From: Cycloclasticus sp.
GTDB taxonomy: Bacteria > Pseudomonadota > Gammaproteobacteria > Methylococcales > Cycloclasticaceae
NCBI GenBank assembly: GCA_019090295.1
Contig: JAHRWG010000207.1
Span: 1 to 11,865 of the forward strand
Direction: 5' to 3'
Length of the DNA: 11,865 nt
The position numbers were made by a program, and so were the translations under genes. Numbering within the stretch: the stretch's first letter is position 1; each line of letters opens with the position of its first letter. Under the pieces are notes generated by a model. That model did not search any database. It was given only the letters and a program-made list of their open reading frames with translations, and was not told the origin of the DNA. Of the stretch, positions 1 to 8,404 are shown in pieces.

Positions 1-40
1 ACTGTAACATTATAGTTATTAATCAAACATACAATCGACC

Positions 41-820
41 ATGGATATTGACCTAAACGACCTAAATATTCTTATTATTGAGCCTTCTCGGACGCAGCAA
101 CACTTTATAGAGCGCGAGCTCAACACACTGGGCATTGATAAAGTTGACTGCGTAAGCACAGCTAAAGATGCCTTAGAATACATTCTAATGGGTGCGCCCG
201 ATTTAATTCTGTGTGCATATTACCTAAGTGATATGACTGGCAGTGAGTTATTAGAAACCCTTAGACAAGATGAAGCCAACCATGAGATTTGTTTTGTGCT
301 GGTCTCTAGCGTTACCGACATCAAACAGTTAGATGATATTCGTCAGGCAGGGGTGGTAGCTATTTTACCCAAACCATTTTCAGCCAGTGATTTAACATTA
401 GCACTAAAGTCCACACTTCATCACCTTAACCCAGAAGAACTGACTAACTTAGAAGAACTAAAAATTCTACTGGTTGATGATAGCCCATTAGCAAGAAAGC
501 ATATTATTCGAACACTTAAAGGCATGGGGTTTGAGAACATTACCCAAGCTGAAAATGGGCGTGAAGCCGTTGGCTTATTAGATGAAACATTGTTTGACCT
601 CATCGTAACCGACTACAACATGCCCGAAATGGATGGTCGAGAGCTATCAGCCTATATTCGTGAACAAAGCTCGCAAACTTCCGTTCCTATTATTATGGTC
701 ACTAGCGAGCAAGATAGCAGCCGACTAGCTGCTGTTCAACAAGCCGGCGTTTCAGCCATTTGCGACAAACCTTTTGACCCCGAAAATGTGAGACAATTAA
801 TCCAACGACTCGTCTCTTAA
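41..820 (+). CDS. Tandem-receiver response regulator with degenerate first REC domain
   Basis: This 259-residue cytoplasmic protein consists of two CheY-like receiver domains and no DNA-binding or enzymatic output domain. REC1 spans about residues 9-126. It keeps the switch-lysine motif (K111 in PKPF) but has E14-P15 where the acidic pair belongs and A59 where the phospho-accepting Asp belongs (LILCAYYLSDMTG), so it should not be phosphorylated in the normal way. REC2, about residues 140-258, is canonical: D146-D147, phosphosite D191 in TDYNMPEMDG, T221 and K243. Such proteins act through protein partners or as phosphate relays, and the cognate kinase is not in the window. The ATG at 41 is the first start after an in-frame TAA at 20-22, and I see no clear Shine-Dalgarno. 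It lies 12 bases upstream of a co-directional glycosyltransferase, so it may share that transcript. The REC-REC call is firm; its link to polysaccharide control is inferred from position alone. Confidence 0.93.
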   Translation: MDIDLNDLNILIIEPSRTQQHFIERELNTLGIDKVDCVSTAKDALEYILMGAPDLILCAYYLSDMTGSELLETLRQDEANHEICFVLVSSVTDIKQLDDIRQAGVVAILPKPFSASDLTLALKSTLHHLNPEELTNLEELKILLVDDSPLARKHIIRTLKGMGFENITQAENGREAVGLLDETLFDLIVTDYNMPEMDGRELSAYIREQSSQTSVPIIMVTSEQDSSRLAAVQQAGVSAICDKPFDPENVRQLIQRLVS

Positions 821-832
821 ACAACGGTTACT

Positions 833-1705
833 ATGGAACAATCAACACCCTCAATCAGCATTGTGCTGCCTTGCTTAAATGAAGCGACCAACCTCGTTTC
901 ACTACTGCCAAAACTAAAGCAAGCACAACCACATGCAGAAATATTAGTGGTGGACGACGGCTCAACTGATGACTCTGCTAAAATTTGCCAGCAACACGAT
1001 ATTCGCGTGGTATCACATCCCCAACCACTTGGTAATGGGGCCGCCATTAAAGCCGGTGCGCGCGAAGCGAAGGGCGATATCATCGTCTTTATGGATTCCG
1101 ATGGGCAGCACCAACCCGATGACATTCAACTCTTACTCAATAAGCTTGAAGAAGGCTACGATATGGTTGTCGGTGCAAGGCATTCAAACACCCACGCATC
1201 CACCAAACGACTTATCGGCAATACCATATTTAACAAGCTTGCTTCGTTTATGACTGGGCAAAAAATAGAAGACCTTACGTCCGGTTTTAGGGCTGTTCGG
1301 GCCAAACATTTTAAGAAATTTCTATACTTACTGCCTAATGGGTTTTCATACCCCACCACCTCCACCATGGCATTTTTTCGTTCTGCACTACCTGTTGCCT
1401 ACATCCCAATACACGCCGGAAAACGTGATGGGAAAAGTAAAATAAAACTCTTAAACGACGGCTTACGCTTCTTTGTTATTATTCTAAAAATTGGTGCACT
1501 TTTTTCACCAATGAGATTATTTTTACCGATCAGCGTACTGTTTTTTTTATTAGGCGTTATCAACCATATTGACAACTACCTTTCATCTGGAACGTTTAGC
1601 AATGGCAGTTTATTGCTATACACGTCATCTGTATTCATTTTCTTGATGGGGATTTTGTCGGAACAAATATCATCGTTGCATTATAGAAATACCGACAAAG
1701 AATAA
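833..1705 (+). CDS. Membrane-anchored family 2 glycosyltransferase (DPM1/GtrB-like)
   Basis: This 290-residue protein has a GT-A catalytic domain of the dolichol-phosphate-mannose-synthase type at about residues 7-212. Visible motifs are the IVLPCLNEATNL opening, VVDDGSTDDS at 39-48, the metal-binding DSDGQH (D88-S89-D90), and the LTSGFRA segment typical of this subfamily. The C-terminal part is hydrophobic with likely membrane helices at about 229-245 and 258-275, possibly a third at 213-224. Family members transfer a sugar from a nucleotide donor to a polyprenyl phosphate or to a lipid-linked acceptor on the cytoplasmic face of the membrane; donor and acceptor cannot be read from the sequence. 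It follows the response regulator by 12 bases and precedes a GT4 by 27, consistent with a three-gene operon. The ATG at 833 sits right before the first beta strand, so the start is well placed, though its ribosome site is weak. Confidence 0.9.
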   Translation: MEQSTPSISIVLPCLNEATNLVSLLPKLKQAQPHAEILVVDDGSTDDSAKICQQHDIRVVSHPQPLGNGAAIKAGAREAKGDIIVFMDSDGQHQPDDIQLLLNKLEEGYDMVVGARHSNTHASTKRLIGNTIFNKLASFMTGQKIEDLTSGFRAVRAKHFKKFLYLLPNGFSYPTTSTMAFFRSALPVAYIPIHAGKRDGKSKIKLLNDGLRFFVIILKIGALFSPMRLFLPISVLFFLLGVINHIDNYLSSGTFSNGSLLLYTSSVFIFLMGILSEQISSLHYRNTDKE

Positions 1706-1732
1706 CGACGCCCCCGCTATCATTAAGCCTTA

Positions 1733-2956
1733 ATGAACCCGATAAGCCCGTTGAAAGTTTTGATGCTAACATCAAGCTACCCAAGGAATGGTAGCGACAA
1801 TAGTTCGGTGTTCTTGCGTTACCTTGCAACTAGTTTGGCCCAACAGCAGGTAGATGTTCACGTTTTAGCACCTGATCACCCACTTGTTGACAATACAGAG
1901 CTAGATACAGGTGTAAAAAATCACTGGTTCCAATACCTTCCCAAACAATGGCAACGACTTGCTTACGGATCTGGCATCCTGCCAAATTTAAAACGAAACA
2001 AACTACTCTACCTACAGGTTCCTTTTTTTCTAACAGCCATGTTTATTTCGCTATTTTTCTTATGTAGAAAAATAAAACCTGATGTTATTCACGCGCATTG
2101 GATTATCCCCCAAGGGTTTATAGCCATCATTGTTGGAAAACTATTAAAAATACCCGTTATTGCTACCGCTCATGGTGGCGATGCTTTTTCACTCAACACA
2201 AATCTCCTTGGCCGCTTAAAAGGGTTTACGTTAAAGCACTGCCACGCTTGGACATCCAACACATCCGCTACTGCAAACGCTTGCGGCCAATCAAGCGACA
2301 TACCAAAACCCATCATTATTCCAATGGGCGTAGATATTGAGCATTTTCAATCAGGCAATTCTGCTAAATTATTAGAGCAAGAAAATAAAAAAATCATTTT
2401 ATTTGTTGGGCGACTCGTTGAAAAAAAAGGCGTTAAATACCTTATTAAAGCATTTTCAAAACTGCCGCTAGAGACTCAAAACACCTCGGTTTTATGGATT
2501 ATTGGAGATGGCGATGAACGTATGGAGCTTGAACAACAAGCAAAGCAATTAAGCATTACAAACATAAAGTTTTGGGGGCAAATACAAAACGAACAACTCC
2601 CTGACTATTATGCCGCCGCAAGCATTTTTGTAGCACCATCCGTTATTGATTCAAAAGGAGACACTGAGGGGCAAGGGGTTATTTTATTGGAAGCCATGGC
2701 GAGTAAAACGCCAATCATAGCTACTACCGTAGGTGGTATACCGGAAGTAATTTCTCACAAAGAAACTGGGCTACTTGTTCCACCTAATAATTCAGCTGAG
2801 TTATCTACCGCTCTTAAGTCTATTTTAAACAATAATGACATTGCTAATGAATACATTGAAAAGGCACTAATAAGGGTTAATGAAGATTTTTCTTGGGAAA
2901 ATATTACTCAAAAATTCATCATTGCATTTAAGAACGTAATCAGCTCAAAGCTCTAA
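1733..2956 (+). CDS. Family 4 glycosyltransferase (GT-B fold)
   Basis: This 407-residue protein has the two Rossmann-like halves of GT-B retaining glycosyltransferases. The N-terminal acceptor half begins VLMLTSSYPRNGSDN and contains DVIHAHW and the TAHGGDAF loop. The C-terminal donor half contains FVGRLVEKKGVKYLIKAF, IIGDGDE, and the E-x7-E signature (E312 and E320, EGQGVILLE) followed by VGGIPEVI. A hydrophobic stretch at about residues 94-110 is typical of peripheral membrane association in this family. It should add one nucleotide-activated sugar to a growing glycan at the inner membrane; sugar specificity is unknown. It is the last gene of the left arm. Its stop codon overlaps the stop of the convergent GT2 by four bases, so transcription from here probably runs antisense into that gene unless stopped inside it. 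Confidence 0.92.
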   Translation: MNPISPLKVLMLTSSYPRNGSDNSSVFLRYLATSLAQQQVDVHVLAPDHPLVDNTELDTGVKNHWFQYLPKQWQRLAYGSGILPNLKRNKLLYLQVPFFLTAMFISLFFLCRKIKPDVIHAHWIIPQGFIAIIVGKLLKIPVIATAHGGDAFSLNTNLLGRLKGFTLKHCHAWTSNTSATANACGQSSDIPKPIIIPMGVDIEHFQSGNSAKLLEQENKKIILFVGRLVEKKGVKYLIKAFSKLPLETQNTSVLWIIGDGDERMELEQQAKQLSITNIKFWGQIQNEQLPDYYAAASIFVAPSVIDSKGDTEGQGVILLEAMASKTPIIATTVGGIPEVISHKETGLLVPPNNSAELSTALKSILNNNDIANEYIEKALIRVNEDFSWENITQKFIIAFKNVISSKL

Positions 2957-3882
2957 CGCACCGCTAAAGCTGTGCCATGTAAATACGCAAGGCCAGAAAT
3001 ATATTTCACTACCCTTCTTAGCGCCCAAAAGGGCAGGATTTCTTTCTTTATAACCCAGTTCAAATAGCCAATCACAGTCCAAAGCACAGGCTTAGTAACC
3101 ATGACCACTAATTTCAAAAAAAACCCTGAATAACGAACATCCGCCCTAACATAGGCCATTTCCTCGTAATGTTTGGTATGCTTTTCAATAAAACGCGATG
3201 ATGACTCAGCGCCTGCTTTATACATCTTTTCGGTTACCGATATTAATGTCAGCGCATCATTATGATTAACTTTTGCACTTTCCACTAACGACACCCTGGC
3301 TCCCGACTCGTTTAAAGTAATAAACAAGTCCCTATCTTCAAATCCAAAATGATACGCCTCATCAAAACCACCTACCGATTCAAAGGCTTTTCTATTAGAC
3401 ATAAAAATAGATGTCGTCATACTTGAGTGCTCGCCTTGAAAAAACCTAACTGCCCGTTCTTTCGCCACATCATTTTGGTATTTTGCCCAAAAGTCACCTT
3501 GCGGCGCATGAATTTGACCAAAACACACATCGTAACCTTTTTCGTATTCTTCCAATAATAAGGCAAGGGTATCTTCTTTCATCAAGGAGCAATCTGCATC
3601 TAAAAACAAAATGACTTCCCCATTGCCTGCTCTAGCACCTTGATTCCTCGCCACACTACACCCACTATTTTTTTCAAGCCGAACAACATTAACACCCTTA
3701 TTATCAACGGCTACTGGCTCATCAGACCCATCATCAACAATGTATACATTAACTTTCCAGCCATTAGGTAATTGCTGGATAAAAATTGATTTTAATGTTT
3801 CTTCTAAATAGGGGTTGTCGTTATAAACAGGAATGACAATATCAAGCGCCTTGCTTAAATTGTTGTTTTTTAAAGCCACCAC
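2953..3882 (-). CDS. Family 2 glycosyltransferase, GTG start abutting fcl stop
   Basis: This 309-residue inverting-type GT-A enzyme opens LDIVIPVYNDNPYLEETLKS. It has VDDGSDEP (49-56), the metal-binding DAD (D95-A96-D97), GGFDE at 171-175 and the acidic FEDRD (181-185), which normally supplies the catalytic region. The C-terminal 60 residues contain a hydrophobic segment (about 256-281) and a final YISGLAYLHGTALAV stretch, suggesting attachment to the inner membrane. The likely role is transfer of one sugar onto the lipid-linked repeat unit; the donor is unknown, with GDP-fucose possible given its position right after fcl. The start is a GTG at 3882-3880. The preceding codon is the TAG of fcl in the same reading frame, so initiation cannot lie further upstream, and GTAGGTGG there may serve as ribosome site. 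It is the last gene of the right arm. Confidence 0.9.
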   Translation of the reverse strand: MVALKNNNLSKALDIVIPVYNDNPYLEETLKSIFIQQLPNGWKVNVYIVDDGSDEPVAVDNKGVNVVRLEKNSGCSVARNQGARAGNGEVILFLDADCSLMKEDTLALLLEEYEKGYDVCFGQIHAPQGDFWAKYQNDVAKERAVRFFQGEHSSMTTSIFMSNRKAFESVGGFDEAYHFGFEDRDLFITLNESGARVSLVESAKVNHNDALTLISVTEKMYKAGAESSSRFIEKHTKHYEEMAYVRADVRYSGFFLKLVVMVTKPVLWTVIGYLNWVIKKEILPFWALRRVVKYISGLAYLHGTALAVR

Positions 3883-4836
3883 CTACAGCGTTTTTAGATA
3901 GCTTTGATACGTTAACTGCAACCCATCTTTGAGCTTAATTGAGGCTTTCCAACCCAGCTCATCTATACGACGTACATCTAGCAGTTTACGTGGTGCTCCA
4001 TCGGGCTTTGATGCATCCCATTGAATTTTTCCTTCATAGTCAATAACACTTACCAATAAGGCGACCAGTTCTTTAATGGACACATCAGAACCCGTGCCAA
4101 TATTAACGTGGCTACTTCTTACGGGTATCCTCTGCTCATAATCGCCTTTGGGGATATTCATCAGCATCACGCAAGCCTCGGCTAAGTCATCAACGTATAG
4201 AAACTCACGCAGGGCGCTTCCCGCGCCCCAAACGCTTAAAGCTTTGTCTTTATTTATTTTTGCCTCGTGAATCCGTCGGATTAATCCGGGTATTACATGG
4301 CTGTTTTGCAAATCATAATTATCATTAGGGCCATACAAATTAGTAGGCATGACAGACCTAAAATCCGTACCGTATTGACGGTTATATGATTCACACATTT
4401 TAATACCGGCAATTTTTGCTACTGCATACGGCTCATTAGTTGGCTCAAGACCACTGGTTAACAAGGCGCTCTCTGTCATAGGCTGGGGTGCTAACCTAGG
4501 ATAAATACACGAACTTCCCAAAAATAATAGCTCCTTGACCCCAGCTTTATAAGCCTGATGAATCACATTGTTTTGAACCATTAAGTTTTCGTAAATAAAA
4601 TCGGCGGGATATTCGTTATTAGCAAAAATACCGCCTACTTTGGCTGCTGCCAACACCACGTATTCTGGTTGCTCTTGTTGAAAAAAAACACTCACAGCTT
4701 GTTGGTCTAACAAATCCAGCTCATTACGCGTTTTTTTTATAATGTTGCGAAAACCCTTTTTATTCAGCTCCCGAACAATGGCTGAACCCACCATTCCACG
4801 ATGACCCGCCACATAGATTTGTGCAGACTTATCCAT
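3883..4836 (-). CDS. fcl: GDP-L-fucose synthase (GDP-4-keto-6-deoxymannose epimerase/reductase)
   Basis: This 317-residue extended short-chain dehydrogenase carries out the 3,5-epimerisation and NADPH-dependent 4-reduction of GDP-4-keto-6-deoxy-D-mannose to GDP-L-fucose. The nucleotide-binding glycine motif is GHRGMVG (11-17). The catalytic set matches the E. coli enzyme shifted by one: S108, C110, Y137 and K141 (YAVAK), and H180 in the NSHVIPGLIRR segment. The length is normal for Fcl/WcaG. It lies three bases downstream of gmd, which makes its substrate. A strong AGGAG ribosome site lies in the last two gmd codons, implying coupled translation. Its own TAG is directly followed, in frame, by the GTG of the next glycosyltransferase. 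Function is near certain; the glycan that receives the fucose is inferred. Confidence 0.97.
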   Translation of the reverse strand: MDKSAQIYVAGHRGMVGSAIVRELNKKGFRNIIKKTRNELDLLDQQAVSVFFQQEQPEYVVLAAAKVGGIFANNEYPADFIYENLMVQNNVIHQAYKAGVKELLFLGSSCIYPRLAPQPMTESALLTSGLEPTNEPYAVAKIAGIKMCESYNRQYGTDFRSVMPTNLYGPNDNYDLQNSHVIPGLIRRIHEAKINKDKALSVWGAGSALREFLYVDDLAEACVMLMNIPKGDYEQRIPVRSSHVNIGTGSDVSIKELVALLVSVIDYEGKIQWDASKPDGAPRKLLDVRRIDELGWKASIKLKDGLQLTYQSYLKTL

Positions 4837-4839
4837 CCC

Positions 4840-5949
4840 TTACTCCTGAGCAGTCACAACATCAAAGCCTTGGTTAACCAACAACGCATCACGCTTTGCA
4901 TGAGCCAAATCGCTTTGTAACATTTCACACACTAACTCATTAAATGTAATTTTAGGTGACCAACCCAATTGTTTTTTAGCTTTAGTTGCGTCACCTAATA
5001 AGGTTTCAACCTCTGCTGGCCTAAAGTAACGCGAGTCGATACGAATAATCACATCACCCACTTTTTTCTTACAATCAGCAGGCACTTCCGTCAGAACAGC
5101 CACCTCATCTAAACCCTGCCCCTGCCATGTAATAGCCAAAGCTAGCTCTTCTAATGCACACATAATAAAATCACGTACAGAGTGCTGCTCACCCGTTGCA
5201 ATCACATAGTCTTCGGCGCTTTCTTGTTGAAGCATCAACCACTGCATTTCCACATAATCTTTAGCATGCCCCCAATCGCGTTTGGCATCTAAGTTACCCA
5301 AGTAAAGACAATCGTCCAAACCATGATGAATATTTGCCAAACCACGGGTTATTTTACGGGTAACAAAGGTTTCGCCTCGCCGAGGGGATTCATGGTTAAA
5401 CAAAATACCATTACACGCATACATTCCGTACGCTTCACGATAATTAATCACCGTCCAATACGCATACAGCTTGGCCACAGCATACGGTGAGCGCGGGTGG
5501 AAAGGTGTAGTTTCGGTTTGAGGGGTTTCTTGCACTAAACCATATAACTCAGACGTGGATGCTTGATAAAACTTCGTTCTACTCTCCAAGCCTAACAAAC
5601 GAATTGCTTCAAGTAAGCGCAACGCACCTAAACCATCGACATCAGCGGTATACTCAGGTGACTCAAAACTTACCGCAACGTGCGATTGCGCAGCTAAATT
5701 ATAGACTTCATCAGGCTGAACCTCTTGCAAAATACGGGTTAAGTTAGAGCTATCGCTTAAGTCTCCATAGTGTAATATTAAGTTTCTATTATCTACGTGC
5801 GGGTCTTGATAAAGACCATCAATTCTTTCAGTGTTAAAAGACGAAGCACGGCGCTTAATCCCATGTACCTCATAACCTTTTTCTAATAATAGCTCAGCAA
5901 GGTAAGAACCATCTTGGCCTGTAATACCGGTTATTAATGCTTTTTTCAT
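4840..5949 (-). CDS. gmd: GDP-mannose 4,6-dehydratase
   Basis: This 369-residue extended short-chain dehydrogenase converts GDP-D-mannose to GDP-4-keto-6-deoxy-D-mannose, the first committed step to GDP-L-fucose (and to GDP-rhamnose, perosamine or colitose in other pathways). The N-terminal NADP-binding motif is [12 protein letters not shown] (8-19). The active-site residues fall at the same numbers as in E. coli Gmd: T132, E134, Y156 and K160 (YAVAK). The characteristic [18 protein letters not shown] segment for GDP binding is present. The length is usual for the family. With fcl next door the product is most likely GDP-L-fucose. GDP-mannose must come from ManB/ManC encoded outside the window. 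The ATG at 5949 has an AGAGA ribosome-site-like stretch just upstream, and 34 bases separate it from the preceding gene. Confidence 0.98.
   Translation of the reverse strand: MKKALITGITGQDGSYLAELLLEKGYEVHGIKRRASSFNTERIDGLYQDPHVDNRNLILHYGDLSDSSNLTRILQEVQPDEVYNLAAQSHVAVSFESPEYTADVDGLGALRLLEAIRLLGLESRTKFYQASTSELYGLVQETPQTETTPFHPRSPYAVAKLYAYWTVINYREAYGMYACNGILFNHESPRRGETFVTRKITRGLANIHHGLDDCLYLGNLDAKRDWGHAKDYVEMQWLMLQQESAEDYVIATGEQHSVRDFIMCALEELALAITWQGQGLDEVAVLTEVPADCKKKVGDVIIRIDSRYFRPAEVETLLGDATKAKKQLGWSPKITFNELVCEMLQSDLAHAKRDALLVNQGFDVVTAQE
4843..4847 (-). promoter_or_regulatory. Shine-Dalgarno of fcl inside the gmd 3' end
   Basis: AGGAG on the minus strand, formed by the last two sense codons of gmd (CAG GAG), stands six bases before the fcl ATG, with the gmd TAA between them. 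Ribosomes finishing gmd would reinitiate on fcl, keeping the two enzymes of the GDP-fucose pathway in step. Confidence 0.75.
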
Positions 5950-5983
5950 TGTTCTCTATACCACCTTACTTAAACACTTACTT

Positions 5984-7183
5984 TCATTGAAAGTAATACT
6001 TTACCCTTGCAAATAAAAGCTTCGGAGCTCCCTTAACAAGGGCCCGAAACATTGACATCGACTTAAGATCAGCACCAAAATAGTAACTATAATCATCAAA
6101 TGAATAAGAGAACCCTTCTTCTAACTCAACGCCTTTCCTTCGTACTAACGAAAGCTTCCCACCCCTACTTTCGCTATCTGGGTAACTCAAGTTATGCTCA
6201 ATAGGTCGAAAACTCATTGGGTAGCTTTTCCTAGGGTTTATTACTCGCCTAGATGTTAGAATATATTTATTTAAGAGTATTTCGCTAGGCTTCGTTGCCA
6301 AGATATCTATATCGACTTCATTTCTATCCAGCCCCAGTAATCTATACACCATTTCACCGCAAGGTTCATAAAAAGCATCGTACACAACTTCAGCTTTACT
6401 AAGTGGGCAAAAAACAAAAATGGGTTCTGGTCTTTTTTGGTGAGCAATATCAACTTGGTGAAGGTGCGAACCTCTAGGAATATGCATGCCACCAGGGTCC
6501 GAGCAGTTACTTGTGTAGGATTGATAAGGGTTAATGAATACCAAATTATATTGCAGTAAATAAGCAGCATAATATTTTTTCCAAGAGCTTTCTGGCCACG
6601 CCTTAACAGCAGCCGGTAAACCCTTAGTTTCCTCAACCGTACAGTGAGTCGACAGCTTATACCAACGTTTAAACCCAAGCCAATGCTTAGCAGACCAGCA
6701 CTGACCCGACGAACACGGCATTTGAATAGGGTAAGTTGAATAGCCATTTTTCATTGGCGTAAATGGTAGGCCAGCGTATTCATTATATTCAGGCGCATAT
6801 AAACTAATACCGGCCACTGAGTCATGCTGTTCATAGTGCTTCAGCGATGCCACTGAGTACTGATAAAAATACTTATCAACAATCAAGTCATCTTCAAGAA
6901 TAATAACAGCTCCATACTCCAGCGCCAGATCACCGCACATAATAATATGTTGCTTTAAACCTAAACGTACGGGGCGCTGCAAAACAGACACCGTTATTGC
7001 TGAAGGCTCGTACTCATGCGCCAGCTTTACGACAGCATTACTTGCCTCACCTTCAAGTGAAATAATCAAGTGAACACCCTCTGGATACTCTGCCTGTTCA
7101 ATTGAATTTAATAAACGCTTCAGGGACTTCGGTCGATTGTATGCAACTATAACAATAACGGGGAAAATAACTCTATTGCTCAT
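5984..7183 (-). CDS. Putative GT-A glycosyltransferase with EDD motif (GT2/GT13-like)
   Basis: This 399-residue protein starts with a nucleotide-sugar-binding fold (PVIVIVAYNRPKSLKRLLNSI, residues 8-28). It then has RPVRLGLKQHI (70-80) and VIILEDDLIV with E97-D98-D99 in the place of a DxD metal site. The EDD motif and following layout recall GlcNAc-transferase-I type (GT13) enzymes more than ordinary bacterial GT2 proteins, and the SSGQCWSAKHW region should line the acceptor pocket. The C-terminal 150 residues, rich in aromatic and acidic residues (SFDDYSYYFGAD), match no domain I can name. No membrane helix is evident. It lies in the sugar-assembly operon between a GT4 and gmd, so it probably adds a sugar to the repeat unit; donor and linkage are unknown. 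An in-frame TAA three codons before the ATG at 7183 fixes the start, although no ribosome site is visible. Confidence 0.72.
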   Translation of the reverse strand: MSNRVIFPVIVIVAYNRPKSLKRLLNSIEQAEYPEGVHLIISLEGEASNAVVKLAHEYEPSAITVSVLQRPVRLGLKQHIIMCGDLALEYGAVIILEDDLIVDKYFYQYSVASLKHYEQHDSVAGISLYAPEYNEYAGLPFTPMKNGYSTYPIQMPCSSGQCWSAKHWLGFKRWYKLSTHCTVEETKGLPAAVKAWPESSWKKYYAAYLLQYNLVFINPYQSYTSNCSDPGGMHIPRGSHLHQVDIAHQKRPEPIFVFCPLSKAEVVYDAFYEPCGEMVYRLLGLDRNEVDIDILATKPSEILLNKYILTSRRVINPRKSYPMSFRPIEHNLSYPDSESRGGKLSLVRRKGVELEEGFSYSFDDYSYYFGADLKSMSMFRALVKGAPKLLFARVKYYFQ

Positions 7184-7228
7184 AATTTTTTATAACAGTT
7201 CAGTTAATTTCAGTAGAGGCGCTTTACA

Positions 7229-8404
7229 TTAAGAGCCATGCGATTCAACTATAGCAATAAAATGCTGTTCAAATTTCCGCATTTGCAACTTAAAGTTAAA
7301 TAATTTTCGTGCTAGCTTCCGCCCCCTCTGCCCCATCTCTAATGCTTTTTCTGGGTAATTAACCATTTCCAATATAGCCTCTTTAATCCCGTTGACATCT
7401 AACGGGTCAACCAAAAAACCATTCAGGCCATTAGAGACAGCCTCAGGAATTCCTCCGGTAGCTGAGGCTACTATTGGCTTACCTAAGATCATACCCTCAA
7501 GAATAGATAGTCCTAAAGCTTCCTCTTGATAAAGAGCTCCAGTTATTAGATGAATTCGACTAGCTAATATCAGACAATGAGACTTTGAAATTTCTTCGAC
7601 CACTCGACCATTACTCAAGTCCCCCATTAAAGATATATGGTTCTCTAGCCCTAACATTTTTATTTGATGTCTTATTTCACTTTCTAGCTCCCCACCCCCT
7701 ATCAGTACAAGCTGCATATTTGCACTAGACTCTTTATTTGCCTTAGCAAAAGCTCTTATTACATTAGTATGGTTTTTCACAGGAGTCTGCCTTGCAACCA
7801 TAACAAACCTAAAAACATCCGTTACTGGAATCACATTTGCATAAGATGGTTTAAAGTCAGGCACGCCCAAGTAGTTAACGTGAGCCTTGTGGGGTGGACA
7901 ACCTAATTTCACTGCTTCATTCATTAAAAAATTGGAAACAAAAAATAATTTATTAGCTAGCCCCCACACTAAGTTCAGACGTAAACAATATACTTTATTT
8001 TCCCTAGCAAGGTTCACATCAGTTCCATGATGGATGATACAAAAAGGCTTGTTAATTTTACCTACATCCCTACCAAGTTTCTCCGGAATAAAAGCAAACT
8101 GAAAACACACTAAATCCGCATCCGTTTCGTTAATCATACTGATAAGGTTTCCCAAATTAGCCGTTGCAATACCATGGTAATTGAAGAATTTATACCTAAT
8201 ATAGTACACCAAGCGCAGGAGTGTATTAGCTACACCGTTCCATTGCTTCACGCCTTCGAATGGGTATTCGGATTTATTAACGTGCTTCCCCACTAATACC
8301 TCAACATCAAAATGCTTAAAACCTCTGAGCATTCGATATAAAAAAACCTCAGAGTAGCGACCGAGCTCATCTTGTATTATTAATAATTTTTTCTTTACGG
8401 CCAA
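7229..8404 (-). CDS. Family 4 glycosyltransferase, TTG start
   Basis: This 391-residue GT-B fold retaining glycosyltransferase has an N-terminal half beginning KKKLLIIQDELGRYSEVFLYRML and containing CIIHHGTDVN and NYLGVPDFKPS. The donor-binding half has FVMVARQTPVKNHTNVIRAF, LIGGGELE, and the E-x7-E signature at E295 and E303 (EALGLSILE), followed by ATGGIPEAV. It should act at the inner membrane on the growing repeat unit; sugar specificity cannot be told. The start is a TTG at 8404-8402 with GAGGA four bases before it. No ATG or GTG follows before the first beta strand, so the rare start is well supported. Its first ten bases overlap the end of the upstream GT2 gene, which points to coupled translation. 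Confidence 0.9.
   Translation of the reverse strand: MAVKKKLLIIQDELGRYSEVFLYRMLRGFKHFDVEVLVGKHVNKSEYPFEGVKQWNGVANTLLRLVYYIRYKFFNYHGIATANLGNLISMINETDADLVCFQFAFIPEKLGRDVGKINKPFCIIHHGTDVNLARENKVYCLRLNLVWGLANKLFFVSNFLMNEAVKLGCPPHKAHVNYLGVPDFKPSYANVIPVTDVFRFVMVARQTPVKNHTNVIRAFAKANKESSANMQLVLIGGGELESEIRHQIKMLGLENHISLMGDLSNGRVVEEISKSHCLILASRIHLITGALYQEEALGLSILEGMILGKPIVASATGGIPEAVSNGLNGFLVDPLDVNGIKEAILEMVNYPEKALEMGQRGRKLARKLFNFKLQMRKFEQHFIAIVESHGS

Noticed and set aside
11..16. TATAGT as a possible -10 box before the response regulator
   Set aside because: One hexamer in an AT-rich stretch; any -35 box would lie at or beyond the left edge, so it cannot be judged.
817..1368. Minus-strand and alternative-frame ORFs across the first GT2
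   Set aside because: They are antisense or frame-shifted readings of a clear GT2 coding region, rich in Ser/Pro/Cys as is typical of shadow frames.
2958..2975. Imperfect hairpin just after the + strand GT4 stop (GCAC-c-GC-TAAA-GC-t-GTGC)
   Set aside because: The stem is short with an internal mismatch, no T-run follows on the + strand, and it lies in the last codons of the opposite gene. Not a credible intrinsic terminator.
6307..6747. A 146-codon minus-strand frame inside the EDD-type glycosyltransferase gene
   Set aside because: It is fully contained in a well-supported gene in another frame, has no ribosome site or recognisable domain, and looks like a shadow frame.
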